The notes under the pieces were generated by a model. That model did not search any database. It was not told the DNA's origin and saw nothing but the letters and a program-made list of their open reading frames with translations. A stretch of DNA of 40,084 nt from assembly GCF_003612055.1 (NCBI RefSeq), contig NZ_RAWB01000016.1:1-40084 (forward strand). The letters run 5' to 3'. The DNA comes from Corallococcus llansteffanensis (GTDB lineage Bacteria; Myxococcota; Myxococcia; Myxococcales; Myxococcaceae). The translations under genes were made by a program, and so were the position numbers. The stretch's first letter is position 1; each line of letters opens with the position of its first letter. Positions 6,996 to 15,623 of the stretch are shown here, piece after piece.

Positions 6996-9620
6996 ATGAA
7001 GCGAACCCATGCGTTGCGGCTGGCGGGACTGCTGCTGCTGAGCACGTTCGGCTGCGTGGAGGAGGAGCCCGCCTTCGAGGTGGCTCCGTCCGGGGGCGTG
7101 CGGCTGGTGGTCGCCCTGCCGCGCTCGTTGGAGGCCGTCCCGGTGGCGGCGGTGACGTCCACGGTGACGCACGGCTCGGGGCCGGAGGAAGTGGTGCCGC
7201 TGGCGCTGACCCCGGAAGGCGGCGCGGCGTGGTCCGGTGACGTGGAGCCGGTGAGCTCGGGTGAGACGGTCGGGCTGCGCGTGGACGCCCTGGATGGCGC
7301 GGGCGCGGTGGTGGCCACGGCGAGCCTGGAGGAAGCGCTGCCGCTCTCGCTTCAGGGTGAGGCGCTGGTGGTGATGGTGCCGCATCCGGCGGGCGCGGTG
7401 GCGGGCCCGGGCAACACGGCACCTCGCATCCACGCGGTGGTGGCCTCGAAGGCCCGGGCGACCTTCGGCGAGGAGGTGCGGCTGCGCGCGTGGGCGAGCG
7501 ACCTGGAGCCGACCGACACCCTCACCTACGCCTGGAGCAGCTCCACGGGCTCGCTCGACTGCACGGGCGCCGAGTGCACGTTGACGGTCCTCCCCGAGCC
7601 CTATGCCGGGCTGGGGTCCCATTCCAACCTCAAGGACGGGCTGCGGGTGGAGGTCCGCGTCACGGACGCGCGCGGCGCGGTGTCCACGCTCCAGTTCCGC
7701 ATCGGGGCGGGCACCGTGGGCGCGGAGGGGTCGCTGGAGGACACGCGCTTCAACCGCTGGCCCGTGGTGCCTGCGGACGGGGAGCCCCGGCCGCTGGCCG
7801 TGGGCGCGCCGTTCCTCGTGCCGGCGGCGACCACGGACGAGGACGGGGCCTCGGATCCGCTGACGTATGCGTGGACCGCGACGTGCGATGGCACGTTCGA
7901 CGACGTCACACGGGCCACGCCCGTGTTCACTCCGACCGCGGAGCCCCTGGGCTGTACCTGCCAGTTGCATGGCGCCGTGAGCGACTCCTTCGGGGGCAGC
8001 GTGGGGCACATCGTGAGCCTGTGCGTGCGGCAGAGCGCGCCGCCGGTGCTGGGCGCCACGTCGCAGTCGGCGCCGAGCGCGCGTGCGGGCGAGCGCGTGA
8101 CCTTCACCGCGGCGGCGACGGATCCGCGCGGTGAGCCGCTGACGTTCACCTGGACGACCAACGCGGGCGCGGTGGGCACGGCGGTGGGGGACGGCACGAC
8201 GAGCACGGTGGACTGGACGGAGCTGTCCTGCGTGCCGCCGGACGTGACGCCCACGGTGGAGGTGACGGTGACGAACGCCTCGGGCGCGAGCGTGCGCCAT
8301 GCCTTCCCGGTGGAGTGGACGGACCGGCGCTGCGGCGCGCTGGCGGGCGCGTGCGCGTTCACGCTGGCGCCGGGGAAGGTGTCGCTGTCCGCGGACTGCG
8401 TGACACAGGGGCCGGTGTTCGTCCCGGACGGCTTCACGTTCGATGGCGCGGGGCACACGCTGACGGCGGTGGAGGACGCGGCCGCGGGCGAGCACTTCCA
8501 GGGCGCGGTGCTGCGCAACCGGGGCCCGGTGGCGAGCGTGCGCGGCGTGACGGTGACGGCGCGGAGCCTGTTGGACGTGTGTGACGCGGGCGCGTTGCGG
8601 CTGCGCGGCATCCTGCTGGAGGGCGCGACCGGCGCCATCGAGGACTCGGTGGTGGAGGCGCTGCACCAAGCGGGGAACCTGAGCGGCTGCCAGGAGGGCT
8701 TCGCCATCGAGGTGCGCAACGACGCGGCCGGCGCCGCCCAGGTGACGGTGGGCCTGAGGCGCAACCGGGTGACGGGCTACCAGAAGGCGGGCCTGCTCGT
8801 GGCGGGCAGGGTGGACGTGGCGGCCGAGGACAACGTCGTGGAGGGTGGAGGGCCGGTGGGCCACATCGCGCGCGTCGGCATCCAGCTCGCGTATGGGGTC
8901 TTGGGTCGGGTGGTGGACAACGAGGTGACGGGCAACGCGTACACGCCGGCCACGGACGCGGCCACCGGCATCCTGGTGGTGGGCGGCGCGGGGCGGCCGC
9001 TGTGCCACGACCTGCTCATCCAGGGCAACATGGTGACGGAGAACGACATCGGCATCAGCCTGTCGCAGGGGGAGGGCGGCTCCAGCGCGCCCTCGGAGGC
9101 CACGCGCATCCAGGTGCTGGAGAACGAGCTGAGCAAGGACACGCTGACGAACGGGGAGGGACCCGAACAGGGCTACCAGGTGGCCCTCTTCGACAACGGG
9201 GGTGCGAACCTGCTCAGCCGCAACCGGATCAGCGGTGATGGCTACGACCCGGCCGTCTTCCCGGACGAGGCGTTCGACGTGGTCGTGAAGACAGTGGGGG
9301 GCGAGCGGCAGGTGGCCTTCGCCACGCCGGCCCGCACCGTGGACGCGGGGGCCTGCTCCGAAGCGCTGGTGGTGCAGGGGCGGGACGCCGCGGGCAACCT
9401 GGCCTCGCTGGTGGATCCGGTGGTGGCGCTGGCCGCGTCGGACGCGGGAGCGACGTTCCACCTGCAACCGGATTGCTCGGACGCGGCGGTGGCGTTGGTG
9501 AGCCTCGCGGGCGCGCAGCGGGAGGGCGTCTTCTACGTGCGCTCCGGCGCTGCGGGCGTGGTGACGGTGACGGCGACAGGGGACGGCGTGAGCGCGACGC
9601 AGGAGCAGACGGTCCGCTGA
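6996..9620 (+). CDS. Large lipoprotein with Ig/PKD-like and right-handed beta-helix regions
   Basis: This 874-residue protein starts with a short signal and lipobox (LLLLSTFGC, Cys20), so it should be lipid-anchored in the envelope. Residues of about 120-440 contain three Ig/cadherin-like modules recognisable by repeats such as DPLTYAWTA and EPLTFTWTT (PKD-type YxW strands). Residues of about 470-760 hold a Cys-rich entry and then repeated short N/D-G-rich rungs (RNRVTGYQ, DNVVEGGG, DNEVTGNAY, GNMVTENDIGI, RNRISGDGY) that match NosD/pectate-lyase-like beta-helix repeats. A final beta-rich domain follows. A role in surface polysaccharide binding or adhesion is likely but unproven. ATG 6996 has AGGACG upstream; longer starts give no signal peptide. 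Confidence 0.8.
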   Translation: MKRTHALRLAGLLLLSTFGCVEEEPAFEVAPSGGVRLVVALPRSLEAVPVAAVTSTVTHGSGPEEVVPLALTPEGGAAWSGDVEPVSSGETVGLRVDALDGAGAVVATASLEEALPLSLQGEALVVMVPHPAGAVAGPGNTAPRIHAVVASKARATFGEEVRLRAWASDLEPTDTLTYAWSSSTGSLDCTGAECTLTVLPEPYAGLGSHSNLKDGLRVEVRVTDARGAVSTLQFRIGAGTVGAEGSLEDTRFNRWPVVPADGEPRPLAVGAPFLVPAATTDEDGASDPLTYAWTATCDGTFDDVTRATPVFTPTAEPLGCTCQLHGAVSDSFGGSVGHIVSLCVRQSAPPVLGATSQSAPSARAGERVTFTAAATDPRGEPLTFTWTTNAGAVGTAVGDGTTSTVDWTELSCVPPDVTPTVEVTVTNASGASVRHAFPVEWTDRRCGALAGACAFTLAPGKVSLSADCVTQGPVFVPDGFTFDGAGHTLTAVEDAAAGEHFQGAVLRNRGPVASVRGVTVTARSLLDVCDAGALRLRGILLEGATGAIEDSVVEALHQAGNLSGCQEGFAIEVRNDAAGAAQVTVGLRRNRVTGYQKAGLLVAGRVDVAAEDNVVEGGGPVGHIARVGIQLAYGVLGRVVDNEVTGNAYTPATDAATGILVVGGAGRPLCHDLLIQGNMVTENDIGISLSQGEGGSSAPSEATRIQVLENELSKDTLTNGEGPEQGYQVALFDNGGANLLSRNRISGDGYDPAVFPDEAFDVVVKTVGGERQVAFATPARTVDAGACSEALVVQGRDAAGNLASLVDPVVALAASDAGATFHLQPDCSDAAVALVSLAGAQREGVFYVRSGAAGVVTVTATGDGVSATQEQTVR

Positions 9621-9784
9621 TCCGCGGCGTGCAGGCAGTTCTCGTCGCTCCACGTGCGCGCGGAGCGACGGGTGACCGACTGGCGGTCCGGGATGCAGAC
9701 CGTCTGCTGAACCGTGGCACGAGGGCGACCCTCGTTGCTCCGAGTGCGCATGGATCGTCGGGGTGCCCGACTGGCGGTCCGGGT
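9605..9784. repeat. Two imperfect tandem copies of a 90-bp unit
   Basis: Copy 1 (9605-9694) begins with GCAGACGGTCCGCTGA, which includes the stop codon of the preceding lipoprotein gene. Copy 2 (9695-9784) begins with GCAGACCGTCTGCTGA. Both end with CGACTGGCGGTCCGGG, offset by exactly 90 bases. The middle parts are diverged but alignable, and each contains a hairpin at the same place. The unit therefore arose by duplication of the gene's 3' end and trailer. Confidence 0.85.
9641..9672 (+). terminator. Stem-loop after the large lipoprotein gene
   Basis: GTCGCTCC (9644-9651) pairs perfectly with GGAGCGAC (9662-9669) around a 10-base loop, and the stem extends by three further pairs including one G-U. 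It starts about 20 bases after the stop codon at 9618-9620. There is no T-tract, as is common for hairpin terminators in GC-rich genomes. The second 90-bp copy carries the same hairpin at 9731-9762 with two mismatches. Confidence 0.6.
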
Positions 9785-9844
9785 GGGAACGACGGACGGC
9801 ACAACGCATTCGCCTCGTGAGGACGGGCGCGGTACACGGGGCGC

Positions 9845-11737
9845 GTGCTCGGACGGACGGTCATCACCTGGGTGGGGCTCTGCCTCCTGCTGCTGCTTTC
9901 CGCGTGTGCGCCGCGCGCCGTGAGACGGGGTGTGCCCGGTGGGCCGGAGGACGTGGCCCGCGTGTACCTGGAGGCCTGGACGCGCAACGACCTCGTCGCC
10001 CAGCACGGGATGCTCGTGGAAGCGCCCGCGGACTTCGATGCGCAGCACGCGAGGTGGCGGCAGGCGCTGGGCGTCGTGGCCTCGCGCTTCGAGGGAATCG
10101 ACCTCGAGTCCGAGGACGAAGTCGCCGCGGTGGTGGTCTTCCGCGCGGTGCACACGCTGCGAGGCCTGGGGGACTGGGAGGTGGAGTCGCGGCTGCGCTT
10201 CGAGCGCCGGGGGAAGCGCTGGGTCGTGCGCTGGACGCCGGAGGTGTTCCACCCCGAGGCGCGCATCGGAGACAGCTTCGGGCGCCTGCGAGCCTGGGGG
10301 CCGCGAGCCGCATTGCTCGACGTGACCGGGGCGCCGCTCACCGTGCCCGGAGAGGTGATCAGCATCGGGGTGTACCCGGGGCGGGTGCGGGACGGCGCGG
10401 CCGTGGCCCAGGCGCTCCAGACGCAGCTCGGGCTGGATCCCACGCGGGTCCAGGCGGTCCTGAGGTCCGGGGGAGCGCAGCCCGAGCAGTTCCTCGCGCT
10501 CATCGACGTGCGACCGGAGCGCTACCAGCAGGTGCGGCCCGTGCTCGCGCCGGTGCCGGGCATCTTCTTCCGCAAGAAGACCGCGCGCCTCACCCCGGCG
10601 GAGGGCTTCGCCGCGCACACGCTGGGACGGGTGGGCGAGGTGACGGCCGAGGCGCTCCAGGCGCTGGGCCATCCCTATCAAGCAGGGGACCTCGTGGGCC
10701 TGTCCGGCCTGGAGCGCGCACAGGAGCGAACGCTGGCCGGAAGCCCCTCGGGAGAGGTGCGGCTGGTGCGCCGCTCCGGAGAGAGCGTGGTGCTGCACCG
10801 CTTCGACGGCGCGCCAGGGACACCCGTGCGCACCACGTTGCGCAGGGAGGTGCAGGCGGCGGCGGAAGCAGCGCTCCTGGACGTCACGCAGCCCTCGGCG
10901 CTGGTCGCGGTGGACACGGCGACAGGCGAGGTGCTGGCGGTGGCCAGCCGACCCCTGGGCGAAGCACTGCACCGCGCGCTGACGGGGCGCTATCCCCCGG
11001 GCTCCACGTTCAAGGTCGTGACCGCCGAAGCGCTGCTCGCGAGCGGCTTGAAGCCAGACACCCGGGTGGACTGCCCGGTGGAGGCGGCCGCGGGCCGCAG
11101 GCGCTTCCGCAACTTCGAGTCCGAGGCCTTCGGCGCGTCGACCCTGCGGCAGGTGTTCGCGCTCTCGTGCAACACGGCGTTCATCCAGCTCTCCGCGAGG
11201 TTGAACCGCAGCGCGCTGGAGGATGCGGCCCGGCGCTTCGGCTTCGGCGTCCGCTACGACGTGGGGCTGCCCTCGCCGGGGGCCACCTTCCCGGAGCCCC
11301 AGGACGACGCCGACCGGGCCGCGGCATCCATGGGGCAGGGCAGGGTGCTGGCCACGCCGCTGCACATGGCCACGGTGGCGGCGGCGGTAGACACGGGCCG
11401 CTGGCACGCACCGCGCCTGCTGGCGGATGCGGAACCGGGCCCGGAGGAGTCCCTGCGCGCGGGCACCCCGGAGGCGCTCAGGAACCTCATGCGCGCGGTG
11501 GTGATGGAAGGCACGGCGAAGTCCGCGGCGGGCATCCAGGGGCTGATGGGCAAGACGGGAACGGCGGAGTTCGGCACGCTGGTCCCGCCGGAGACCCACG
11601 CCTGGTTCATCGGCCTGCGGGGCGGCATCGGCTTCGCGGTGTTCGTGGAGGGAGGGGGCGTGGGAGGCCGCGTCGCCGTCCCCCTCGCGACGCGCTTCCT
11701 CCAGGAGCTGGACGCAACGCAATCGTCCGGGCGCTGA
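9845..11737 (+). CDS. PBP2a (MecA)-like class B transpeptidase, predicted lipoprotein
   Basis: The 630-residue product begins with a signal and lipobox (LLLLLSAC, Cys21). Residues of about 33-140 form an NTF2-like domain like the MecA N-terminal domain, about 150-330 resemble the PBP dimerisation region, and about 335-625 form the transpeptidase domain. All active-site motifs are present: STFK at 387-390, SCN at 441-443 and KTG at 570-572, so it should be able to cross-link peptidoglycan and bind beta-lactams. MecA-type proteins are normally held by a membrane helix; here a lipid anchor is predicted. The start is a GTG with a weak upstream site. A serine hydrolase gene follows 32 bases later. 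Confidence 0.85.
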   Translation: MLGRTVITWVGLCLLLLLSACAPRAVRRGVPGGPEDVARVYLEAWTRNDLVAQHGMLVEAPADFDAQHARWRQALGVVASRFEGIDLESEDEVAAVVVFRAVHTLRGLGDWEVESRLRFERRGKRWVVRWTPEVFHPEARIGDSFGRLRAWGPRAALLDVTGAPLTVPGEVISIGVYPGRVRDGAAVAQALQTQLGLDPTRVQAVLRSGGAQPEQFLALIDVRPERYQQVRPVLAPVPGIFFRKKTARLTPAEGFAAHTLGRVGEVTAEALQALGHPYQAGDLVGLSGLERAQERTLAGSPSGEVRLVRRSGESVVLHRFDGAPGTPVRTTLRREVQAAAEAALLDVTQPSALVAVDTATGEVLAVASRPLGEALHRALTGRYPPGSTFKVVTAEALLASGLKPDTRVDCPVEAAAGRRRFRNFESEAFGASTLRQVFALSCNTAFIQLSARLNRSALEDAARRFGFGVRYDVGLPSPGATFPEPQDDADRAAASMGQGRVLATPLHMATVAAAVDTGRWHAPRLLADAEPGPEESLRAGTPEALRNLMRAVVMEGTAKSAAGIQGLMGKTGTAEFGTLVPPETHAWFIGLRGGIGFAVFVEGGGVGGRVAVPLATRFLQELDATQSSGR

Positions 11738-11769
11738 AGCGTGTGTAGGCTCATGAGCGGAGAGACCGA

Positions 11770-13218
11770 ATGAACTGGAGCCCTGTGCGCCTGCTGAGCC
11801 TGTTCGCCGCGTTCCTGCTGTTCACCCCCGCCGCCTTCGCTGCCGCGCCGAAGCCGCAGGAGTTGGATCGGCTCATCACGAAGTACCACCAGCTGCGCCA
11901 GTTCAACGGCGTCGCGCTGGTCGCGGACGAGAAGGGGGTCATCTTCAAGAAGGCCTACGGCTCCGCGAACTTCGAATGGCAGGTGCCGAACACGCTGGAC
12001 ACGAAGTTCCGCATCGCCTCCATCACGAAGCAGTTCACCGCGATGGTCATCCTGCAGCTCGTCGCCGAGGGGAAGCTCAAGCTCGATGACACGCTCGTCA
12101 CCCTCCTTCCCGACTACCGGAAGGACACGGGCTCCCGCGTCACCCTCACCCACCTGCTCAACCACACCTCGGGCATCCCCAGCTACACGAACGCCCCCGG
12201 CTTCTTCGAGAAGAACTCGCGCCTCCCGTCCACGGTCGCGGACTTCGTGAAGGCGTCCGCCAGCGGCGACCTCGAGTTCGAGCCCGGGTCCAAGTTCGCC
12301 TACAACAACTCCGGCTACTTCCTGCTCGGCGCCATCATCGAGAAGGTCACCGGCAAGACGTACGCGCAGGCCGTGCAGGAGCGCATCTTCGACAAGGTCG
12401 GGATGAAGAACTCCGGCTACGACGTCCAGGCGACGGTGCTCCCCAAGCGCGCGAGCGGCTACGAGCTCCGGCCGGAGGGCTACATCAACGCCCCCTACCT
12501 GGACATGGGCCTCCCGTACGCGGCCGGCTCGCTGTACTCCACGGTGGAGGACCTCTTCCTCTGGGACCGGGCGCTCTACCAGGACACGCTGCTGCCCGCG
12601 GCGCTCAAGCAGAAGATGTTCACGCCGGGCCTGGGCGACTACGGCTTCGGCTTGTCCATCAGGAAGGTGAAGCTGAGCGACGACAAGACGGAGGTCGCCA
12701 CCATCAATCACAGTGGCGGCATCAACGGCTTCAGCTCCTTCATCATCCGCGTTCCGGAGCGGAAGGAGGTCGTCATCCTCTTCGACAACACCTCGCGCGG
12801 CGACAAGATCCAGACGATCTCGACGGACCTGCTCAGCGTCCTGCATGGCCTCACGCCCCGGCCGCCCCGGCTCGACGTCCGGGAGCTCTTGAGCGCGATG
12901 CTCGCCAAGGCGCCCGTCGCGGAAGCCATCGCGCGGTACCGCGACCTCAAGGCCACGAAGGCGGACGCGTATGACTTCTCCGAAGGCCAGCTCAACAGCC
13001 TGGGCTACCAGCTGCTGCGCTCCGGGCGCGTCACGGACTCCATCGAGATCTTCAAGCTGAACGTGGAGATGTACCCCAAGAGCGGGAACCTCTACGACAG
13101 CCTGGGCGAGGCGTACCTGGCCCACGGGGACAAGGCGCTGGCGAAGGTGAACTACAGCAAGGCCGTGGAGCTGGACCCCACCAACACCAGCGCCGCCGAA
13201 GTGCTCAAGAAGCTCTGA
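11770..13218 (+). CDS. Secreted serine hydrolase, beta-lactamase class C / PBP fold, with TPR tail
   Basis: The protein has 482 residues and a classical signal peptide ending near AAFAAAP. The class C beta-lactamase/DD-peptidase motifs are present: SITK at 84-87 (nucleophile Ser84), YNN at 178-180 and HSG at 314-316. The last 80 or so residues form about two TPR-like repeats ending with NYSKAVELDPTN. Family members include esterases, D-aminopeptidases and DD-carboxypeptidases, and a true beta-lactamase role cannot be assumed. It follows the PBP2a-like gene by 32 bases on the same strand, so the two may be co-transcribed and work on the cell wall together. Confidence 0.87.
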   Translation: MNWSPVRLLSLFAAFLLFTPAAFAAAPKPQELDRLITKYHQLRQFNGVALVADEKGVIFKKAYGSANFEWQVPNTLDTKFRIASITKQFTAMVILQLVAEGKLKLDDTLVTLLPDYRKDTGSRVTLTHLLNHTSGIPSYTNAPGFFEKNSRLPSTVADFVKASASGDLEFEPGSKFAYNNSGYFLLGAIIEKVTGKTYAQAVQERIFDKVGMKNSGYDVQATVLPKRASGYELRPEGYINAPYLDMGLPYAAGSLYSTVEDLFLWDRALYQDTLLPAALKQKMFTPGLGDYGFGLSIRKVKLSDDKTEVATINHSGGINGFSSFIIRVPERKEVVILFDNTSRGDKIQTISTDLLSVLHGLTPRPPRLDVRELLSAMLAKAPVAEAIARYRDLKATKADAYDFSEGQLNSLGYQLLRSGRVTDSIEIFKLNVEMYPKSGNLYDSLGEAYLAHGDKALAKVNYSKAVELDPTNTSAAEVLKKL

Positions 13219-13338
13219 CCGCATGCCAGGAAGCGTTGCGTCTGACAATGAACCTGGGTCGTGGCAGACAGCTTTCACTCGAATGGAAGGGAGGGCATGC
13301 TTCTCGCGTCCCCCTTTCGTGTGGTGAGGAGTCCTCGC

Positions 13339-13629
13339 ATGAAGCCTGTCCTGAGCGTCCTGGCTGCTTTGCTTGTCGGTGCTGCCGTCGGGTGTGGAGT
13401 AGGCCTTGATGAGTCTTCGGTAGAGGCTTCGGTCGACAAGGGGGGGGACGTCACGCAGTTGGCTGTCTGCGGTGACGGGGTATGCGCACCCATCGAGCGG
13501 AGGACTTGCTACGTCGACTGCGGCCCCTACGAGTCCTGCGGCGACCATGTCTGCTGTGATGGCGATACGCAGCAGAGCTGCCCCGAGGATTGTACCCGCG
13601 GGGACTTGGGGTATTGCTACAAGAGCTGA
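13339..13629 (+). CDS. Small Cys-rich lipoprotein with CGDGVC motif
   Basis: This 96-residue protein has a short signal with lipobox-like GAAVGC. The mature part holds two Cys-rich modules, CGDGVC...C..DC and CGDHVCC...CPEDC, similar to the repeats in the next gene and to secreted Cys-rich proteins common in myxobacteria. The cysteines probably form disulfides outside the cytoplasm. GAGGAG sits just before the ATG at 13339, which decides the start over an upstream in-frame GTG. The function is unknown. Confidence 0.7.
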   Translation: MKPVLSVLAALLVGAAVGCGVGLDESSVEASVDKGGDVTQLAVCGDGVCAPIERRTCYVDCGPYESCGDHVCCDGDTQQSCPEDCTRGDLGYCYKS

Positions 13630-13681
13630 CCCCTCACGATGAGGGCTCGATGTGGCACGGCGCGTCAGTGTCATGGGATGC

Positions 13682-13709
13682 CCTTGAACTGCGGGAATGG
13701 AGATACAAT
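13682..13709 (+). promoter_or_regulatory. Candidate sigma70-type promoter for the following Cys-rich gene
   Basis: TACAAT at 13704-13709 is a good -10 element and CCTTGA at 13682-13687 is a weak -35 with 16 bases between them. It lies 31 bases before the ATG of the next gene. It stands out because TA-rich hexamers are rare in this sequence. Confidence 0.3.
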
Positions 13710-13739
13710 CCGTGTGCCCTCTCCCGAAAGGCACACACC

Positions 13740-14690
13740 ATGTCCCGTCGTTCTCTCTCCCGCGCGGCGCTCGCCGCGGTCGCCACTCTTTTCTCCGTGG
13801 GCTGCGGCCCCATTGACGCGGAGCCCTCCGCGGACACGCTCGTCACGCGCGGCGACGCATTGTCCTCGGTGTGGTTCCATTACGACTTCCGTGCGGACAA
13901 CTTCAGCACGAACAGCCAGTGCAACAACGGCGTCAACGTCGCCGAGAGCAAGCGCCTCGGAGAGTGGACGACCCGCGTCAAGCTCGACACGGATTCCCGG
14001 GGCGGCGGCTGCCTGCAGACGTTCGGGGTTCAGGACCCCGCGAGCGAGTTGTCCGGCCTGGCGCTCTTTGTCGAGTTCCGCGGTGAGGCGAACCTCTCGG
14101 GCGACGGCCAGTGCGACACCCCTGGGCTCCGCGCGATTCCGGTGACCCCCAGCGGCCCGTCGCTGGCGAGCGCCTGGGGCATCGACACCGACCAGCGCTA
14201 CAAGGGGTGCGTCCAGACGCTCAGCCTCACGGGGCGCAGCGACGTCGCCCTCGACGTGAAGTTCGAGGACCAGAACTACAACGGGCAATGCGGGAACACG
14301 GGACTGCACACCGTCACCTCGACCCACCCCGTCTCCATCGTCATGGACATGGATGACCGCGCGGGGGGCTGCCTCCAGAGCTTCCGGCTCCGCAAGCTGT
14401 CCTGTGGCGACGGCGTCTGTGACGCGGGGGAGGCGTGCGAGGCCGACTGTAGCTACTGCGGTGACGGGGTCTGCAACAGCTCGGAGACCCAGCTCTCCTG
14501 CGGCCAGGACTGCGGGGGGAGCTACTGCGGGGACGGGGTCTGCGATGTGGGCGAGTTCTTGTCGTGCCTCGCCGACTGTGGCGGCGGTCCCGTCTGCGGC
14601 GATGGGCTCTGTGACCCGAGCGAGTTCGGGTCGTGCAGCCTCGATTGTGGTGGCATCGAGTGCATCAAGAACTGCTCGGGCCAGCTCTAG
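13740..14690 (+). CDS. Secreted Cys-rich repeat lipoprotein
   Basis: The 316-residue protein has a signal with lipobox LFSVGC. Residues of about 40-215 hold three copies of a repeat of roughly 55 residues marked by GQC(N/D)..G and GGCLQTF or KGCVQTL. The C-terminal third has four CGDG(V/L)C...GE....C..DC modules. The layout suggests an extracellular disulfide-rich binding protein; no catalytic motif is seen. The start ATG 13740 follows a candidate promoter. Its CGDGVC modules relate it to the small lipoprotein just upstream, and the pair probably arose by duplication or domain sharing. It is followed by a strong terminator. Confidence 0.7.
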   Translation: MSRRSLSRAALAAVATLFSVGCGPIDAEPSADTLVTRGDALSSVWFHYDFRADNFSTNSQCNNGVNVAESKRLGEWTTRVKLDTDSRGGGCLQTFGVQDPASELSGLALFVEFRGEANLSGDGQCDTPGLRAIPVTPSGPSLASAWGIDTDQRYKGCVQTLSLTGRSDVALDVKFEDQNYNGQCGNTGLHTVTSTHPVSIVMDMDDRAGGCLQSFRLRKLSCGDGVCDAGEACEADCSYCGDGVCNSSETQLSCGQDCGGSYCGDGVCDVGEFLSCLADCGGGPVCGDGLCDPSEFGSCSLDCGGIECIKNCSGQL

Positions 14691-14705
14691 CCGGCGCTGA
14701 GCCCA

Positions 14706-14729
14706 GGCCTCCCGGGTGATCGGGAGGCC
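14706..14729. terminator. Perfect 9-bp stem-loop after the Cys-rich gene
   Basis: GGCCTCCCG (14706-14714) and CGGGAGGCC (14721-14729) pair perfectly around a 6-base loop, 16 bases after the stop codon. There is no T-tract. Confidence 0.7.
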
Positions 14730-15013
14730 CGCTGGGGCTCGGGGGCAGGGCGCGAACGCCGTCGAAGGCTTTGCCTGAAGGAAGCCAAAGCCCGTCTTCA
14801 GCTCACGCTGCCCAGCCCGCGCAGGCCCCAGTCGTTGAGCTGCACGACGAGTCGCACGCACGCCAGGGCCAGCATCAATGCCTCATTCCCGCTTGGCGCA
14901 CGGCCAGTCCATGCCTGCATCGGGCCGCTCTCCGCCGGGCGGCGCCTGATCCCCTGCGAGAATCGCGACCATTCTGCTAGGGAGGGCTGGCAGTCCTTCC
15001 TGGAGGTCCCTGG
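14730..15013. other. Intergenic region, no confident gene
   Basis: No intact gene is visible. On the minus strand a short protein-like reading (QLNDWGLRGLGSVS then stop at 14798) extends to about 14920 and may be the C-terminal remnant of a lost gene, but I cannot assign it. Positions 14960-15013 hold the presumed promoter and the ribosome binding site (GGAGG) of the glutathione S-transferase. Confidence 0.4.
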
Positions 15014-15586
15014 ATGAAGCTCTATTTCAATCCCCGGAGTCGTGCGGTCATCGCCAAGTGGATGCTCGATGAGTGCGGCGTCGAGTACGAGCTCGTGCCC
15101 ATCAGCTTGGAAAAGAAGGAGCACAAGGCGCCGGAGTTCCTGAAGATCAACCCGGCCGGCAAGCTGCCCGCGCTGGAGGATGGAGCGACCCGGCTGTTCG
15201 AGAACGCGGCCATCTGTCTGTACCTGGCCGACAAGTTCCCCCAGGCGAAGCTCGCGCCGAAGCAGGATGCACCGGAGCGCGGCCGCTACCTGTCGCTGAT
15301 GGTGTACTCGACGTCCCAGCTGGAGCCCTCCATGGGCGACCACCTGATGAAGACGCCGACGGCACCCCAGCGCGGCTGGACGGACTTCGAGGGTGCGCTG
15401 AACGCTGTCGAGGGCGAGCTGGGCAACGGGCCCTACCTCTTCGGCGACTGGTTCACCGCGGCCGACGTGATGATTGGCTCCATGTTCATCTGGATGCGCA
15501 TGTTCGGAGCAACGTCTGGCCGTCCAACGATTGACGCCTACGTGGACCGGCTGCTGGCCCGTCCCAAGGCCATGAAGCTGGGCTGA
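15014..15586 (+). CDS. Glutathione S-transferase family protein
   Basis: This 190-residue protein starts with a thioredoxin-like beta-alpha-beta unit (MKLYFNPRSRAVIAKW). The GST-N signatures follow: INPAGKLPALED with the cis-proline near 56, and ENAAICLYLAD, where the Glu-Asn pair binds the gamma-glutamyl group. The C-terminal helical domain contains the GPYLFGDWFTAADVM N-capping box typical of GSTs. It is somewhat short at the C terminus (most are 200-215 residues). Enzymes of this family conjugate glutathione to electrophiles or reduce peroxides. GGAGG lies 9 bases before the ATG. It appears monocistronic, with a terminator just after the stop. Confidence 0.87.
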   Translation: MKLYFNPRSRAVIAKWMLDECGVEYELVPISLEKKEHKAPEFLKINPAGKLPALEDGATRLFENAAICLYLADKFPQAKLAPKQDAPERGRYLSLMVYSTSQLEPSMGDHLMKTPTAPQRGWTDFEGALNAVEGELGNGPYLFGDWFTAADVMIGSMFIWMRMFGATSGRPTIDAYVDRLLARPKAMKLG

Positions 15587-15593
15587 CGCGCTA

Positions 15594-15623
15594 CGGGGCC
15601 GCCCCAGGTACTGGGCGGCCCCG
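15594..15623. terminator. 11-bp stem-loop after the GST gene
   Basis: CGGGGCCGCCC (15594-15604) pairs perfectly with GGGCGGCCCCG (15613-15623) around an 8-base loop, 7 bases after the GST stop codon. The right arm directly abuts the SDR remnant. Confidence 0.75.

Noticed and set aside
6924-9809. Very long minus-strand open frame opposite the large lipoprotein
   Set aside because: It is Arg/His/Ala-rich, has no domain or signal and mirrors the real gene's codon bias; the plus-strand gene has a lipobox and clear repeats.
11770-13218. Calling the serine hydrolase a beta-lactamase resistance gene
   Set aside because: SxxK, YxN and HxG motifs are shared by many esterases and peptidases of this fold; sequence alone does not show beta-lactam hydrolysis.
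11254-13734. Long minus-strand open frame across the serine hydrolase gene
   Set aside because: The plus strand encodes an intact SITK/YNN/HSG hydrolase here; the antisense frame shows no motifs and is a GC-rich shadow.
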